DNA of 64,000 nt. It comes from Artocarpus heterophyllus (lineage: Eukaryota; Streptophyta; Magnoliopsida; Rosales; Moraceae). The position numbers and the translations under genes are program-made. The stretch lies in NCBI GenBank assembly GCA_025403435.1, contig CM046332.1, positions 1,471,530 to 1,535,529 of the forward strand, written 5' to 3'. The first letter of the stretch is position 1, and the number at the start of each line of letters is the position of its first letter. The notes below the pieces were generated by a model. The model was given only the letters and a program-made list of their open reading frames with translations, had not been told where the DNA came from and searched no databases. This document shows, piece by piece, positions 22,041-32,196 of the stretch.

Positions 22041-22813
22041 GAACATGTAGGTGGAGGTGAAAGTTATGGCCGATCGGCAGGCAACAAAATCATCTATTCT
22101 TAGAAAAACATTCATTTATTGTTTTAACATTATTAAAATGATATGAAGTACATAATATATATATATATTATGTGTGTGTATGTATGTACTTTTGACGATT
22201 GGCACATATATTAGCGTTTTTTATGTGGTGGCTTTGTTAACCATATGTCGTGCTTTTAGGATCATTTTCTATTATTCAAACTGCTGCTTACTTAATTAGT
22301 TATCTGTTTCCATCATAATAACGTACACATAATATATATATATATATTATAGCTTGAATAATGGAATGTGGTAAGAGGGTAGACATGGGAGAGGCGGGAT
22401 CGATATATACTTCCTTTAAAATATAGAGGCAGAACATGACGTGTAGTAGAAAATTAACCATATTAGATCTTTACCCCCTCCATCGCGCTATTGACTAGTA
22501 TATATAAGGGAAAATTTTTTTATGTCCTTTTTTTTTTTAATTTCATTTCAACATGTTTTCAATTTTCTCTCGTGAAGCGTGCATGAATTAGATATATGAT
22601 GCATACACAAAAATATACATGATGCATAAATTTATGTGTGTGCAACATAGTGCATATATCCATTCAAATTAGGGAGAAAATTATTACAGTATATGCAACA
22701 TAGTTATAGAAATTCAAATAATTAAAGAGTTTCAATATAAAAAATAAAGTAAAGGAGTACAATAAGTGATCATGAATAATTCGTGCTATTAGCAATCATA
22801 CAAGTGAATATAT

Positions 22814-22849
<36 letters not shown>

Positions 22850-23031
22850 GCGATAATATTTCTTTGTTGGCTGCAAGCCAATCGGTTTTCTCCACTTTTG
22901 TTAAGTTAGTTTGTTAAAAAGTACAATTGGAATTTTTTTCTTTTTTATTTTTCTACTTATTGGCGATGGAGATAATAATTGAAGATGCTTGATAACATAA
23001 ATAGATCAATAAATAAATAAACAAACAAATA
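22041..23031. other. AT-rich sequence with AT microsatellites and short palindromes
   Basis: Two ACATAATATATATATA-type palindromic stretches lie near 22149-22172 and 22327-22350, flanking a GTATGTATGTAC run. An (AT)n microsatellite is at about 22816-22846. No gene or transposon protein was seen. Confidence 0.55.
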
Positions 23032-23100
23032 TCTAGCTATTTGAGTTGGTAGAGTACTCTTTGACGTTGAATAATCATAAATTTGAGTTTGAATTTTTAG
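23032..23100 (+). repeat. tRNA-like SINE head or decayed tRNA copy
   Basis: TCTAGCTATTTGAGTTGGTA and the bases after it resemble the first half of plant tRNA-Lys (TCTAGCTCAGTTGGTAGAG), including an A-box-like segment. About 30 bp on, GAGTTTGAAT sits where a B box (GGTTCGAAT) would be. The cloverleaf is not maintained, so it cannot be a working tRNA; a tRNA-derived SINE head is the simplest reading. The body and 3' end of any SINE were not delimited. Confidence 0.4.
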
Positions 23101-23739
23101 AATAATGTTATGAGTTGGTAGCGAACACCACTAATGCATTCTTAATCAAGGAATTACAATGCAAACATAAATCTAAATTTAAAATTCATTTCACCTTATT
23201 TGTGTTATTGAACCATGACTTTGATTTTGTTGAAAAAAAAAGGGGACGTGAGATTGAACCGTTATGTTTGAAGAATTTTAAGGTAGTTAAAAGGGTTGAG
23301 GCAAAGGTAAAAACGAATGAAAATATTTTAAAAAATGCCTTTTTTTTGGTAGGAAATCTTATTAGTAGTGTATGTTCTTCAATTGTTAGATACGGTGTTT
23401 TTTTCTCTTATATATAACAAATAACTATGAAAATAATACTTTTTTAAAATGTGGGAAATAGGAGGGGTTGAAATTTTTTTTTTTTTGGAAAAGAAAATGG
23501 AAGTCACGAGAGTGGTCCGACAGTCTAAAAGTCAATGGAGGCTTATGCACGTAAAGTGGGCCAGGTTAGCCTAGGATGATCACGTGAAGTATGCGTGGCA
23601 CTGAGAGAGACATTTTTTTTTAATTTCATTTTCTTATTTTTCAATAATAGTGTATACGTACATTTTTTTTAATTTCCTTTAATATTTTGTGTTATTTTTA
23701 GTCTTTTTTTTTTTTTTTTGCTTTTTACAAGGAAACCCA

Positions 23740-24140
23740 AAATGGGGTGAGCCATGACGTGGACCAATCAGATGGAAGAAAAGTGGGTCCCATGAGGAGC
23801 CTAGGTTGGCTGCGATTGGCTGGGGGCTTTGCTTGTAAGGTTAAGGAGAGACATGTCCCATCACCCCCAATAATTGGTACGGCCTTTTTGTTTCTGTGTC
23901 TCCTTATATTGAATATTGAATAAAAAATAATAAAAAAAGTTATTTAAAAAGACACAACAGAATTTGTATCCATATCGGATTCTCCATCTCTGCAGGTATG
24001 GGGTCCACTGGTAATGGCAATAATTAAGGGAGTGATTGAGAGTTGAACGGTCTGCCTGCACGCCCACCTGCGTCTGCTGTTGCTGCTCCCCCCTTCCTCT
24101 CTACCTCTGTCTCGCTCCCCACCCGCAATTTTGGACTTTG
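23740..24140. promoter_or_regulatory. Promoter-like patch with CCAAT and ACGT elements, gene not found
   Basis: GCCATGACGTGGACCAATCA near 23749-23770 combines an ACGT core and a CCAAT box; GATTGGCT (a reverse CCAAT) follows near 23815. A CT/C-rich stretch with CTGCTGTTGCTGCTCC lies at about 24070-24130, resembling a plant 5' leader, in otherwise AT-rich DNA. No coding exon follows that I recognise before the Copia remnant at 24.78 kb. The gene may be truncated, or the composition may be coincidence. Confidence 0.25.
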
Positions 24141-24659
24141 GTTCGTTTTGGGGCTAGACAAAGCTTTCTTTTTTCTTCTTTTTTCTGCCCCACATTAGTT
24201 GTTTGATATTTTGGTTAAAATTATTAGTTTTAACTAATAAATAATATAAAATTTTTAATAATTATAATAAAAAAATTATTACAGTATAAAATTCTTATAT
24301 ATTATAGTTTTAAAATAAAATTTTCAATTACGATTGCTCTCTCAACGACTTATTGGATTTAGCAAGTGTTTGGTTTGCAGTTCAAACCATTAAATATTTT
24401 TTAGTTTAAATTTTATGAGAAAAAACATTTATAACAAAATATAGTTTGAACCACAATTATGGTTCAAACCATTCTTGCATACAGACCTCAACTTTTATAC
24501 CAGTAATTTATGAAAGCAATTCTACGTTGTGTGTTTTAAATCTTTGACAGTAATACTCATAAATTAGATCGATAAAATTCTAATGCAAGACTCAAAACAA
24601 AAATTTCCTATTGTTGGGAAAAATGATGGTTCATATTGTAAATATTTCTTTAAATTTAT

Positions 24660-24775
24660 ATTAAAAATTTAGGTTTTTGGCACATTTGTACCTTAAACTT
24701 TATGCTTTTTTTGCAATGTGGTCCTTAAAATTTTTGTGGCAATTGAGTCCTTAAACTTTACTAAGTGTGGCAATT
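24660..24775. repeat. CCTTAAACTTT-type repeat at the Copia left edge
   Basis: ACCTTAAACTTTATG, GTCCTTAAAATTTTTGTGGCAATT and GAGTCCTTAAACTTT followed by GTGGCAATT are imperfect direct repeats. Such words are common in terminal inverted repeats of plant foldback or Mutator-like elements. The Copia gag reading starts abruptly at its end. Confidence 0.35.
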
Positions 24776-25384
24776 AATCTACAAGACATGTTTAGAGGCC
24801 AAACCTTAACGAAGCAGCAAGGGGCTCTTCAGAAGCTCCTCAACTGCAAACAAAGACTGGGGATTCCTATGAAGGAGCATATGATGTTGGTTATGGGTCA
24901 CCTCGCTGAGGGTCACCTCGTTGAGGTTCAAACCCATAAAGCTGACATTAATGTTGAGTCACAGATGACTATGGCCTTTGAGACTCTCTCTAAGGAGCTT
25001 ATCCCATTTAGAGCTTCATATAACTTGAGCAATAAACAATATATTACCTTGACTGAGCTGATGAAGCAGTTATAGGAATTTAAAAATCTGATTAGGGAAG
25101 TTTGGCTGGTGGAAGCTCCAGCTAGTCATGAGGCAAAACTTGGCAGTTGCATTTGGTTCTAATTCTAATTCTAGGAATGGGAAGAAGCAAAAGGGTAGGA
25201 ATGAGAAATCTTCTATTTTGGCAAAAGGCAAGGATAAGAAGCAAAAGAAGAGGAATCCAAAGAAACTAAAGTGTTTCTTCTGTGGGAAGGTTGGGCACAT
25301 AAAAAAGAATTGCAAAGACTTCCAATCAAAAGGAGGGAAGCTTGAACTTCTGGTTGTTGAAACTTGTTTAGTCAAAGAATCAAG
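24776..25384 (+). pseudogene. Copia Gag remnant with CCHC zinc knuckle
   Basis: The UBN2/gag-type segment reads LQDMFRGQTLTKQQGALQKL, then ESQMTMAFETLSKELIPF and LTELMKQL before a stop near 25073. A frameshift leads to a Lys-rich linker and the zinc knuckle CFFCGKVGHIKKNC at 25272-25313, with all four ligands present. The N-terminus is missing, since the family normally has about 60-80 residues before this point. In life it would form the Copia particle and bind RNA. Confidence 0.85.
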
Positions 25385-26495
25385 TGACACTTGGGTCATA
25401 GATTCTAGAGTGACTAATCATGTTTGTGTTTCTCTATAGAGATTCAAGAAAACGAGAAGTTTGCTACATGAGCACTTCATGTTTTGGATGGGCGATGGAG
25501 CCTTAATATTAGCTGAAGTAGTTGGAGATGTCCATCTTTGTTTTGATAGTTATAGGAGTTTAGTTTTGAGAGATTGAATTTTATGTTCCTAAACTTAAGA
25601 GGAATTTAATTTCTATCACATGTTTATTTAAAGACTCTTATTCAGTTTCTTTTAATAATAAAGTTGTGATTCGTAAGAACAAATTTTTTATCTATAGTGG
25701 ATGGATAGAAAACAACCTATATTTTTTCAAACCTAAGATGGACTTACTGCTGAACACTGAGATTAATAATAACTCTAAAAGACTTAAAACTTCTCACTCA
25801 AATAAGACTTATCTTTAGCACTTGCAATTAGATCATATTAGCCTGAATAGGATTCAAAGGTTGGTATGAGATGGACCTTTAAGTCACTTAAAGGTAAAAT
25901 CTATACCACAATGTGAATCTTATTTGGAGGGCAAAATGACCAAAAGACCCTTCGGGTCTAAAGGCAATTGAGCCGAAGCGGTTCTAGAACTTGTGTATAG
26001 TGATATTTGTGGTCCCATGAACATCCAGGCATGAAGATGGTATGAGTACTTTGTCCCTTTCATTGATGATTACTTAAGATATGGGTATGTCTACCTAATG
26101 CATCATAAGAGCAAAACTTTTGACAAGTTCAGGGAGTTTTGAGTTGAAGTGGAGAAGCTATTACGTAAACCCACAAAGGCTCATCGATCCGACGAAGGTG
26201 GAGAATACCTTACCAATGAGTTCTTAGGACACTCATTAGAGTATAGGATTTTATCCTATTTGACTGTACCAGGCACTCCGCAACAAAATGGAATGGCTGA
26301 GAGAAGAAATAGGACTTTGTTGGACATGGTTAGGTCTATAATGAGTTATTCGATGTTACCTTTATCCTTGTGGGGATATGTACTACAAACCACATGTTAT
26401 CTTGTGAACAATGTGCCTTCAAAATTGGTTCTTAAAACTCCTCACGAGTTGTGGACGGGTAGGAAGACATCCTTAAACCATATTCGCATATAGGG
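25385..26495 (+). pseudogene. Copia protease and integrase remnant
   Basis: The protease active-site region reads DTWVIDSRVTNH at about 25387-25422, where the family has DSGATNH, so the catalytic DSG is now DSR. The integrase follows: HLQLDHISLNRIQ near 25819 (zinc-domain start), ELVYSDICGPM near 25990 (first Asp), SDEGGEYLTNEF near 26190 (second Asp) and PQQNGMAERRNRTLLDM near 26280-26330 (catalytic Glu). Several stops and at least one frameshift interrupt it. It ends near TSLNHIRI, close to the usual GKKP..HIRVFG region. Confidence 0.88.
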
Positions 26496-26579
26496 ATGTC
26501 CGGCTCATATCCTGTACAAGGAAGTGAACAAGTTAGAAGCATGTTTGGAAGTGTGAGTATTTGTAAGATATTCAAAAGT

Positions 26580-28290
26580 GACAAAAGGGGGTAATTTTTA
26601 TAACCCAAAAGAAAATAAAGTCGTGGTTTTAAGAAATATGACTTTGCTTAAGGAAAGTTACATGAACGACTTTAAACCTCGTAGAAAAGTGGTACTTAAG
26701 GAGTTAGCGAGTGATTCGATCACTCTAAGGGTTTCGGTTAAAACCAATCCAATCAATATAGAAAACCAACCGAACAATAACCTAGGGAGCTTCAATGTAG
26801 TGGAAGGATTAAGCATCAACCCGAGAGGTACGAAGCTTACTTGGCTGAACTGGTTGAACATGATAGTGATCCTTACACTTACACAAAGGTTATAGAGGAT
26901 GTTGATTTAAAGCTCTGGACAAAAGCTATGAACATTAAGATGAAGTCCATGAAGTCTAATCAAGTTTGGGAGCTTGTGGACATTCCCGAAGGGGTAAAAC
27001 CTATAGGGTGTAAGGGGGTCTATAAGAGAAAGAGAGGAGCAGATGGGAAAGTTGAAACCTATAATGCTAGGCTAGTAGCAAAGTAATATACTCAAAGAAA
27101 GTAATCGATTACAAGGAAACATTTTGGCCTGTCACCATGCTTAAGTCCATCCATATTCTCTTGTCCATTTCTGCTGCTCTCAATTATAAGATTTGGCAAA
27201 TGGATATTAAAGCGGCCTTTCTACATGGCTATGTTGATGAGACCATATATATTGTGTAGTCAGATGGGTTCAAAGCTAATGGTCAAGAGAATAAGGTCAT
27301 AAGCTATTAAAGTCAATTTATGGACTTATGCAAGCTTCCCGTTCTTGGAACATAATATTTGATCAAGTCATCAAAACTTATGGGTTCGATTAAAATGTGG
27401 ATGAATCATGTGTTTACAAACACATTAAGGATGGAAATGTGGTTTTCTATTACTCTATGTAGAGGACATTTTGTTTATTGGCAATGACATTGGGGCATTG
27501 TCATTGGTCAAATTATGGTTGACTAAAAATGTTGACATGAAGGACTTAAAAGAAGCTAATTATGTTCTGGGTATCCAAATCTTTCGACATAGGAAGAACA
27601 AAATGATAGCTTTATCCTAAGCTACCTACATGGATAAAATTCTCGAGAAGTATGCAATGTAGAATTCTAAGAAAGGTGGGCAATTATCAAGGTCTATAAT
27701 TACTCTTTCTAAGAAAGACTCTAAAGTCTGATGAAGAAAAATAATACATGAAAAAGGTACCTTATGCTCCAGCAGTGGGTAGTCTCATATATGTTATGCT
27801 TTGCACACAATCAGACATCTGTTATGTGGTTGGGATAGTAAGTCGATTTCAATCGGATGTAGGATCAAACCATTGGGTTGTGGTCAAGCATATTTTCAAG
27901 TACCTAAGAAGGACTAGAGATTATATGCTAGTGTATTTTGGTGAGGATCTAACACCTCTTTGATACACTGATTCGAATTTCCAATTCGGTCTAGATTCGA
28001 TAAAATCAACTTTAGGATCTATGTTTACTTTGGGAGGAGGCGCCACATTTTAGAGAAGTATCAAACAAGCTTGCACATTTGATTTAATGATGGAGGCCGA
28101 GTATGTAGTAGCTAGTGAAACTTCAAAAGAAGCTGTATGGCTCTGTAAGTTCCTTAGGGATCTTGAGGTAGTTCCTAGTATGACAAGACGATGTCGCTAT
28201 ATTGTGATAATATTATAGCTATAGCTAATGCTAAGGAACCTAGATTTCATAAGAAGTGTAAACATATATATCGAAAGTATCATGTTATAC
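26580..28290 (+). pseudogene. Copia reverse transcriptase and RNase H remnant
   Basis: The RT starts near MKSMKSNQVWELVDIPEG (about 26940) with GVYKRKRGADGKVE and ARLVAK, and continues in fragments: IWQMDIKAAFLHGYVDETIY near 27195-27250 and LYVEDILFIGND near 27453. The catalytic YVDD has become YVED at 27456-27467. RNase H fragments include GSLIYVMLCTQSDICYVVG near 27780, DSNFQFGLDS near 27970 and MMEAEYVVASETSKEAVWL near 28090. Multiple stops and shifts make it non-functional. Confidence 0.88.
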
Positions 28291-28504
28291 TTGCTCCATC
28301 CTTTCTCTTCTTTATATCTTACCATACAAAGCCTTAATCGGTTAGAAATTCTTTTTTTATTAAAAGAGTTATTTCACTTTTAGCTTTTGAACTATGCAAC
28401 TCATCCTACTTTGAACCATGGATTTTAAAAACTTGACATATCATACCCATGAATTATGCAACTCGCCCTATATATTGATCCTTTTGTTACTAAATTCGTT
28501 AAAT

Positions 28505-29031
28505 CACTACAAAAAAACTACATTTAACGACATATTATTTACGACATGTAGTTTTTAAATGTCGTTAAAAAATACATACAACGACATCTCCAACAAATAT
28601 GTCGTTAATAACATTTGAAATAATAATTAATGACATCTATATAGATGTCGTGTTAAAGGTCTCATTTTCACGACAATAGTTTAGTGTCGTTAAAGTATTT
28701 AACGACAAGTAGGAGATGTCGTCAAAGCCTTGGAGATTCCACAACACCCCTTATAGACGACATCTTGATCAATGTCGTCTATAAGGGGTGTCGTGGAATC
28801 TCTAAGGCTTTGACGACATCTCTAACTTGTCGTTAAATAATTTAACGACACTAAACTATTGTCGTTAAAAGGAGACCTTTATTACGACATCTATATAGAT
28901 GTCGTTAATTATTGTTTCAAATGTCGTTAATGACATAGTTGTTGAAGATGTCGTTGTATATACTTTTCAACGACATTCAAAAACTACATGTTGTAAATAA
29001 TATATCGTTAAATGTAGTTTTTCTTGTAGTG
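28505..29031. mobile_element. CACTA-type MITE, near-complete 527-bp hairpin
   Basis: Starts CACTACAAAAAAACTACATT and ends as its complement, ATGTAGTTTTTCTTGTAGTG, with AAT on both sides (28502-28504 and 29032-29034) as a 3-bp target duplication. Almost the whole element folds on itself; the centre is near 28768-28770 between GACGACATCTTGATC and its complement. AACGACAT/ATGTCGTT words recur throughout. No protein is encoded. CACTA ends and 3-bp duplications are the known pattern for this superfamily. Confidence 0.9.
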
Positions 29032-29504
29032 AATGTTAACAGATTGAAGCATGTGACTGTTACTTGTTTGTTTAATATAGAACATTTTAGACAAATCTTA
29101 TTTACAAATAATTTGAAGCTTTGATCTGTGTCCTTTTATTTTAAACTGTAAAATTACTATTCTTGAAGGATGTATTGCCGCTGCACATGGAGCTAAGCCT
29201 CTTTGATCTAGACACGGGGATATTGCTATACTTGCGCGAGAAGCATATTATGTCTTATTTTGATATTATTTCAACCATTTTATAGTGTTGCGTTAGATAA
29301 TCTTTAAATATCATATTTCCAACTGTTTTGTTTCTTCATTTGTTTATATATTTTTTTTCCATTTTAAATCACAGGAATATAAACCTAGCATAAGTCGTTC
29401 ACAATGGGGAAAAAAGTTTATAACCCCAATGTTATACATGCTCATTTAAGTAGAAAAATATATAAAACTTTTATAAAAAAGTCATTAATAAAAAAAATTA
29501 AAGG

Positions 29505-29690
29505 ATGTTTAACAAAATTAGTTCTAACCAAAATTTTTGATGGCTACAACTCACGTGGTACAATGATTACAAAAAGGAAGCTACCGTGTAAAGCTATCAC
29601 ATGTTATAGTTTTCAATTTAAATGTTTCAGCTCTAACTACACTTCCTAAATATCCTATTAATAAAACTCATATAATAGAGAAGCAAAATT
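29505..29690. repeat. Dispersed MITE-like repeat, copy 2
   Basis: GGATGTTTAACAAAATTAG followed by CTAACCAAAATTTTTG resembles the start at 17850, and AGCTCTAACTACACTTCC near 29628 resembles the end of that copy. It lies inside the larger inverted-repeat element. Exact ends are unsure. Confidence 0.4.
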
Positions 29691-30173
29691 TAAAAATTTT
29701 GCCTTCAAAATAAATATTGAAAGCATATACAGAGTCAAAAGGTTAAAAGTGATAATTTCCCTTAATGTGTCAATATTTGATGGATTTAGTAACGGAAGGG
29801 TAAATATGAGATAAGTTGTATAGTTTGAGAGTATAATTTACTTTATAAAGTTTAAGAGTTAAAATAAAATAAGTTACATAATTTAAGGGTAAAAGTAAAA
29901 TTTACCAAAAGTTCATTGTTTTTCTTAATTATAATTTTTTTCCCTTCTGTTGTTACGAAAAGACTTTAATTGAGTTAGTGAATTTTTGTTTGGAGGGTTC
30001 ATATAGTTTGAACCTAAAATCTCTCTTGAGCTAGTGTTTGGTAACCAAAAACTCAAACCTATTTCAAATCATGACGTGACAGTTTGAACTCAAAATTCAG
30101 AAATACTTTTCTATTGTTTTCAAGATTTCGAACCTATTTTTCAAACCATATTTCAAACTTCCTATTTCAAACT

Positions 30174-30340
30174 AAGAGTGTGTTTGACAACGTAATTAGA
30201 ACCAAAAGTTGTAATAATTTTACCATAGCATGTGGAGCTTTCATTGCAGTCTAATTTTTACTTTACTATAACATATAAGAGGTTATATTATAACAATTCT
30301 AACTATATAGTTAAAATAAAGCTGCTAAACATGCTCTTAA
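30174..30340. mobile_element. hAT-like MITE, about 165 bp
   Basis: The left end TAAGAGTGTGTTTGACAAC and the complement of the right end TTAAGAGCATGTTTAGCAGC form terminal inverted repeats of about 18 bp with few mismatches. GTGTTTGRCAAC-like ends are usual for plant hAT MITEs. The expected 8-bp target duplication was not seen. Surrounding CAAACC-rich sequence (29970-30390) may be a second, older element around it. Confidence 0.5.
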
Positions 30341-32191
30341 AAAATTCCAATTATCATATTTCAAACCAATAAAACAAACAGGCCCATAGTTGCTGTGCTT
30401 GCACTGGTACAGTTTAGGCGCACAACATTTAAGGGGAAAAAGAAAGAAAATCTAAGGGTTTGTTTGGTAAATGGATTCGAATTAGTGATTTAATTTGAGC
30501 TAGTATGATTTGAATTAGGATTTAAGTTAGTGATTTAAGTTGTTATTAGAATTAACGTTTGGATATACATTTAAGTTTTAATCTGAGTATAAAATAAAAT
30601 TGGAATTTATGTTTGGAGAGGTAGTGAAGATAGTTTTTGATTTATTAATAAATCTGATAAAATCTTAATGCTAATGATCTTAAAAAATATACAATATGGA
30701 TCTTGATTTATTCTTTTCTTCATTAGGAACACACTGAAAAAAGAATCATCTCAATTGGATATGAAATGAAGAAGTTATGATTTTTTTTCCTCAAATATAG
30801 GAGATAAAATTTTAGTTTTTACTGTAGTAAAGATATCCGAGTATCAAAAGTTTAAAGGGTATGAGAACTCTAAAAACTTAAATTTTTGATACTCAAATGA
30901 TTCAGATTTTGAAAGAAACAAACACATATACGAAGAATTTTTTATACTTAAATCTAAATTTAAATTTATTAAGTTTAAAAAATACATAAAACAAACATAC
31001 CTTAAAGAATAAAAAACACGAGAGCAACCCCAAAAAAAAAAGTCAGAATCAACTTTTTCATACCGCGTGCATGGGCAGTCAGTCAATCTTCATCATTACA
31101 ACATTCTCGTCGGTTTCTAACTTTCTCTCTTCTCCTCCAATCACTTAAGACTTTTCATCGTCAAATTAACCTACTTTTTTTGTCCCCTCCACCCCCTCTG
31201 TCTCTCCCTCTCACCATGGATTGATTTGTAATTGCCATGTTCCTCTAGGAAAGTTGCCCTCGGCCCGCGGCCCTCGGACCACGAAATTATTAGTTTAGCT
31301 TGTTGAGGACTCGGACCGTAAGGGCATCAATATAATATCCTCATGAATGAGTCCTCGGAGAGGGAATAATATGCCAAGTGCCTGCCCTTGACTTTTTCTG
31401 TTTGCCTTAGCAAAGCCAGTTTGCGAACGTGAGTCGCAACGAAAAAACAAAATTTAGATCTAATAAATGTGTTTTCTCACAAATTTAAATTGCCTGTATT
31501 ATTTTAAACCTTTGCTCAAACTTATGTTTTCAACTGGACTCTAAATATTCATAAATACTTGAGGACATTAATAACGTTAAGCACTATTACTAATAGAAAA
31601 TAAGTATCATTTTAAGTCCCATAAAGTAAAACATATTGTAATCTGTCTATTTTATTAATATGTGGTGCTCAATACTACTTATATGCTTCTTAACATTTCC
31701 TTGAATGATAGTGTTAATAACTAACGGAAAATAAATCTTATTTTTAAATCCATGAGATGAAATTCATATTGAAATCATTTTAATTTTTAGTATATGATAC
31801 TCAATATTACGTATACTCTTTATCATCTCCTTTAAACAAAAATGTTCTCTCTCTACCTTGAAACATAAATGTTCTTGCTTTCCAAAACCATGCTTGTCCC
31901 TGCATTAGATTTGTAGAAAAAGTATCAAGCATTATTAGTATTTTTTCTTTTTTGAAAATGAAGATTGCATTCCAAATTAGAAACGTACAAACAATAATTT
32001 AGAAACAAAAGAACACAATGTATATAGTGACTGAACCCTGACTGCAATCCGAAAGCACATGTAGCCTCTATTGAAACACTCAAGAATAATATGTGTATCG
32101 AATTCCAACATGAGAAAAACGAAAAGGCACATAATTAATCAAGCATTAAAATCACGATTCTTTCAAATACATAACTATAGATGGTGAAAAA
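30341..32191. other. AT-rich sequence, no supported gene
   Basis: No coding frame is convincing. A C/T-rich stretch at about 31085-31215 precedes CACCATGG at 31213, but the ATG meets a stop after one codon (TGGATTGA region). A short GC-rich patch at 31255-31375 holds repeated CCCTCGG / GACTCGG words on both strands and may be a repeat fragment. Confidence 0.5.
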
Positions 32192-32196
32192 TTATG

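Larger units (their letters stand above)
24776..28290 (+). mobile_element. Ty1/Copia retrotransposon remnant, no LTRs seen
   Basis: Gag, zinc knuckle, protease, integrase, RT and RNase H follow one another in the Copia order (PR-IN-RT-RH) on the + strand, broken by many stops and frameshifts. The left edge starts inside gag and the right edge ends just after the RNase H HK..IERKYH-like region; no LTR, primer site or target duplication was found at either side. It is therefore a truncated, old insertion. The lineage within Copia is not assigned. Confidence 0.9.
28370..29905. mobile_element. Decayed terminal-inverted-repeat element, about 125-bp ends
   Basis: The sequence 28376-28504 and the complement of about 29775-29905 align over some 125 bp, sharing words such as TTACTTTTA/CACTTTTAG, AACTATGCAACT/AACTATACAACT and GTTACTAAAT. 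Identity is moderate, so the element is old. Removing the hairpin MITE at 28505-29031 leaves about 1.0 kb. No transposase is seen. Long AT-rich ends suggest a Mutator-like or foldback non-autonomous element, which is inference. Confidence 0.5.

Noticed and set aside
28505..29031. Repeated AACGACAT/ATGTCGTT words resembling a CRISPR-like array
   Set aside because: The words lie in both orientations inside one palindromic MITE, with no regular repeat-spacer layout, in a plant genome.
31200..31225. CACCATGG start context after a CT-rich stretch
   Set aside because: The ATG is followed almost at once by a stop, so no protein is encoded.
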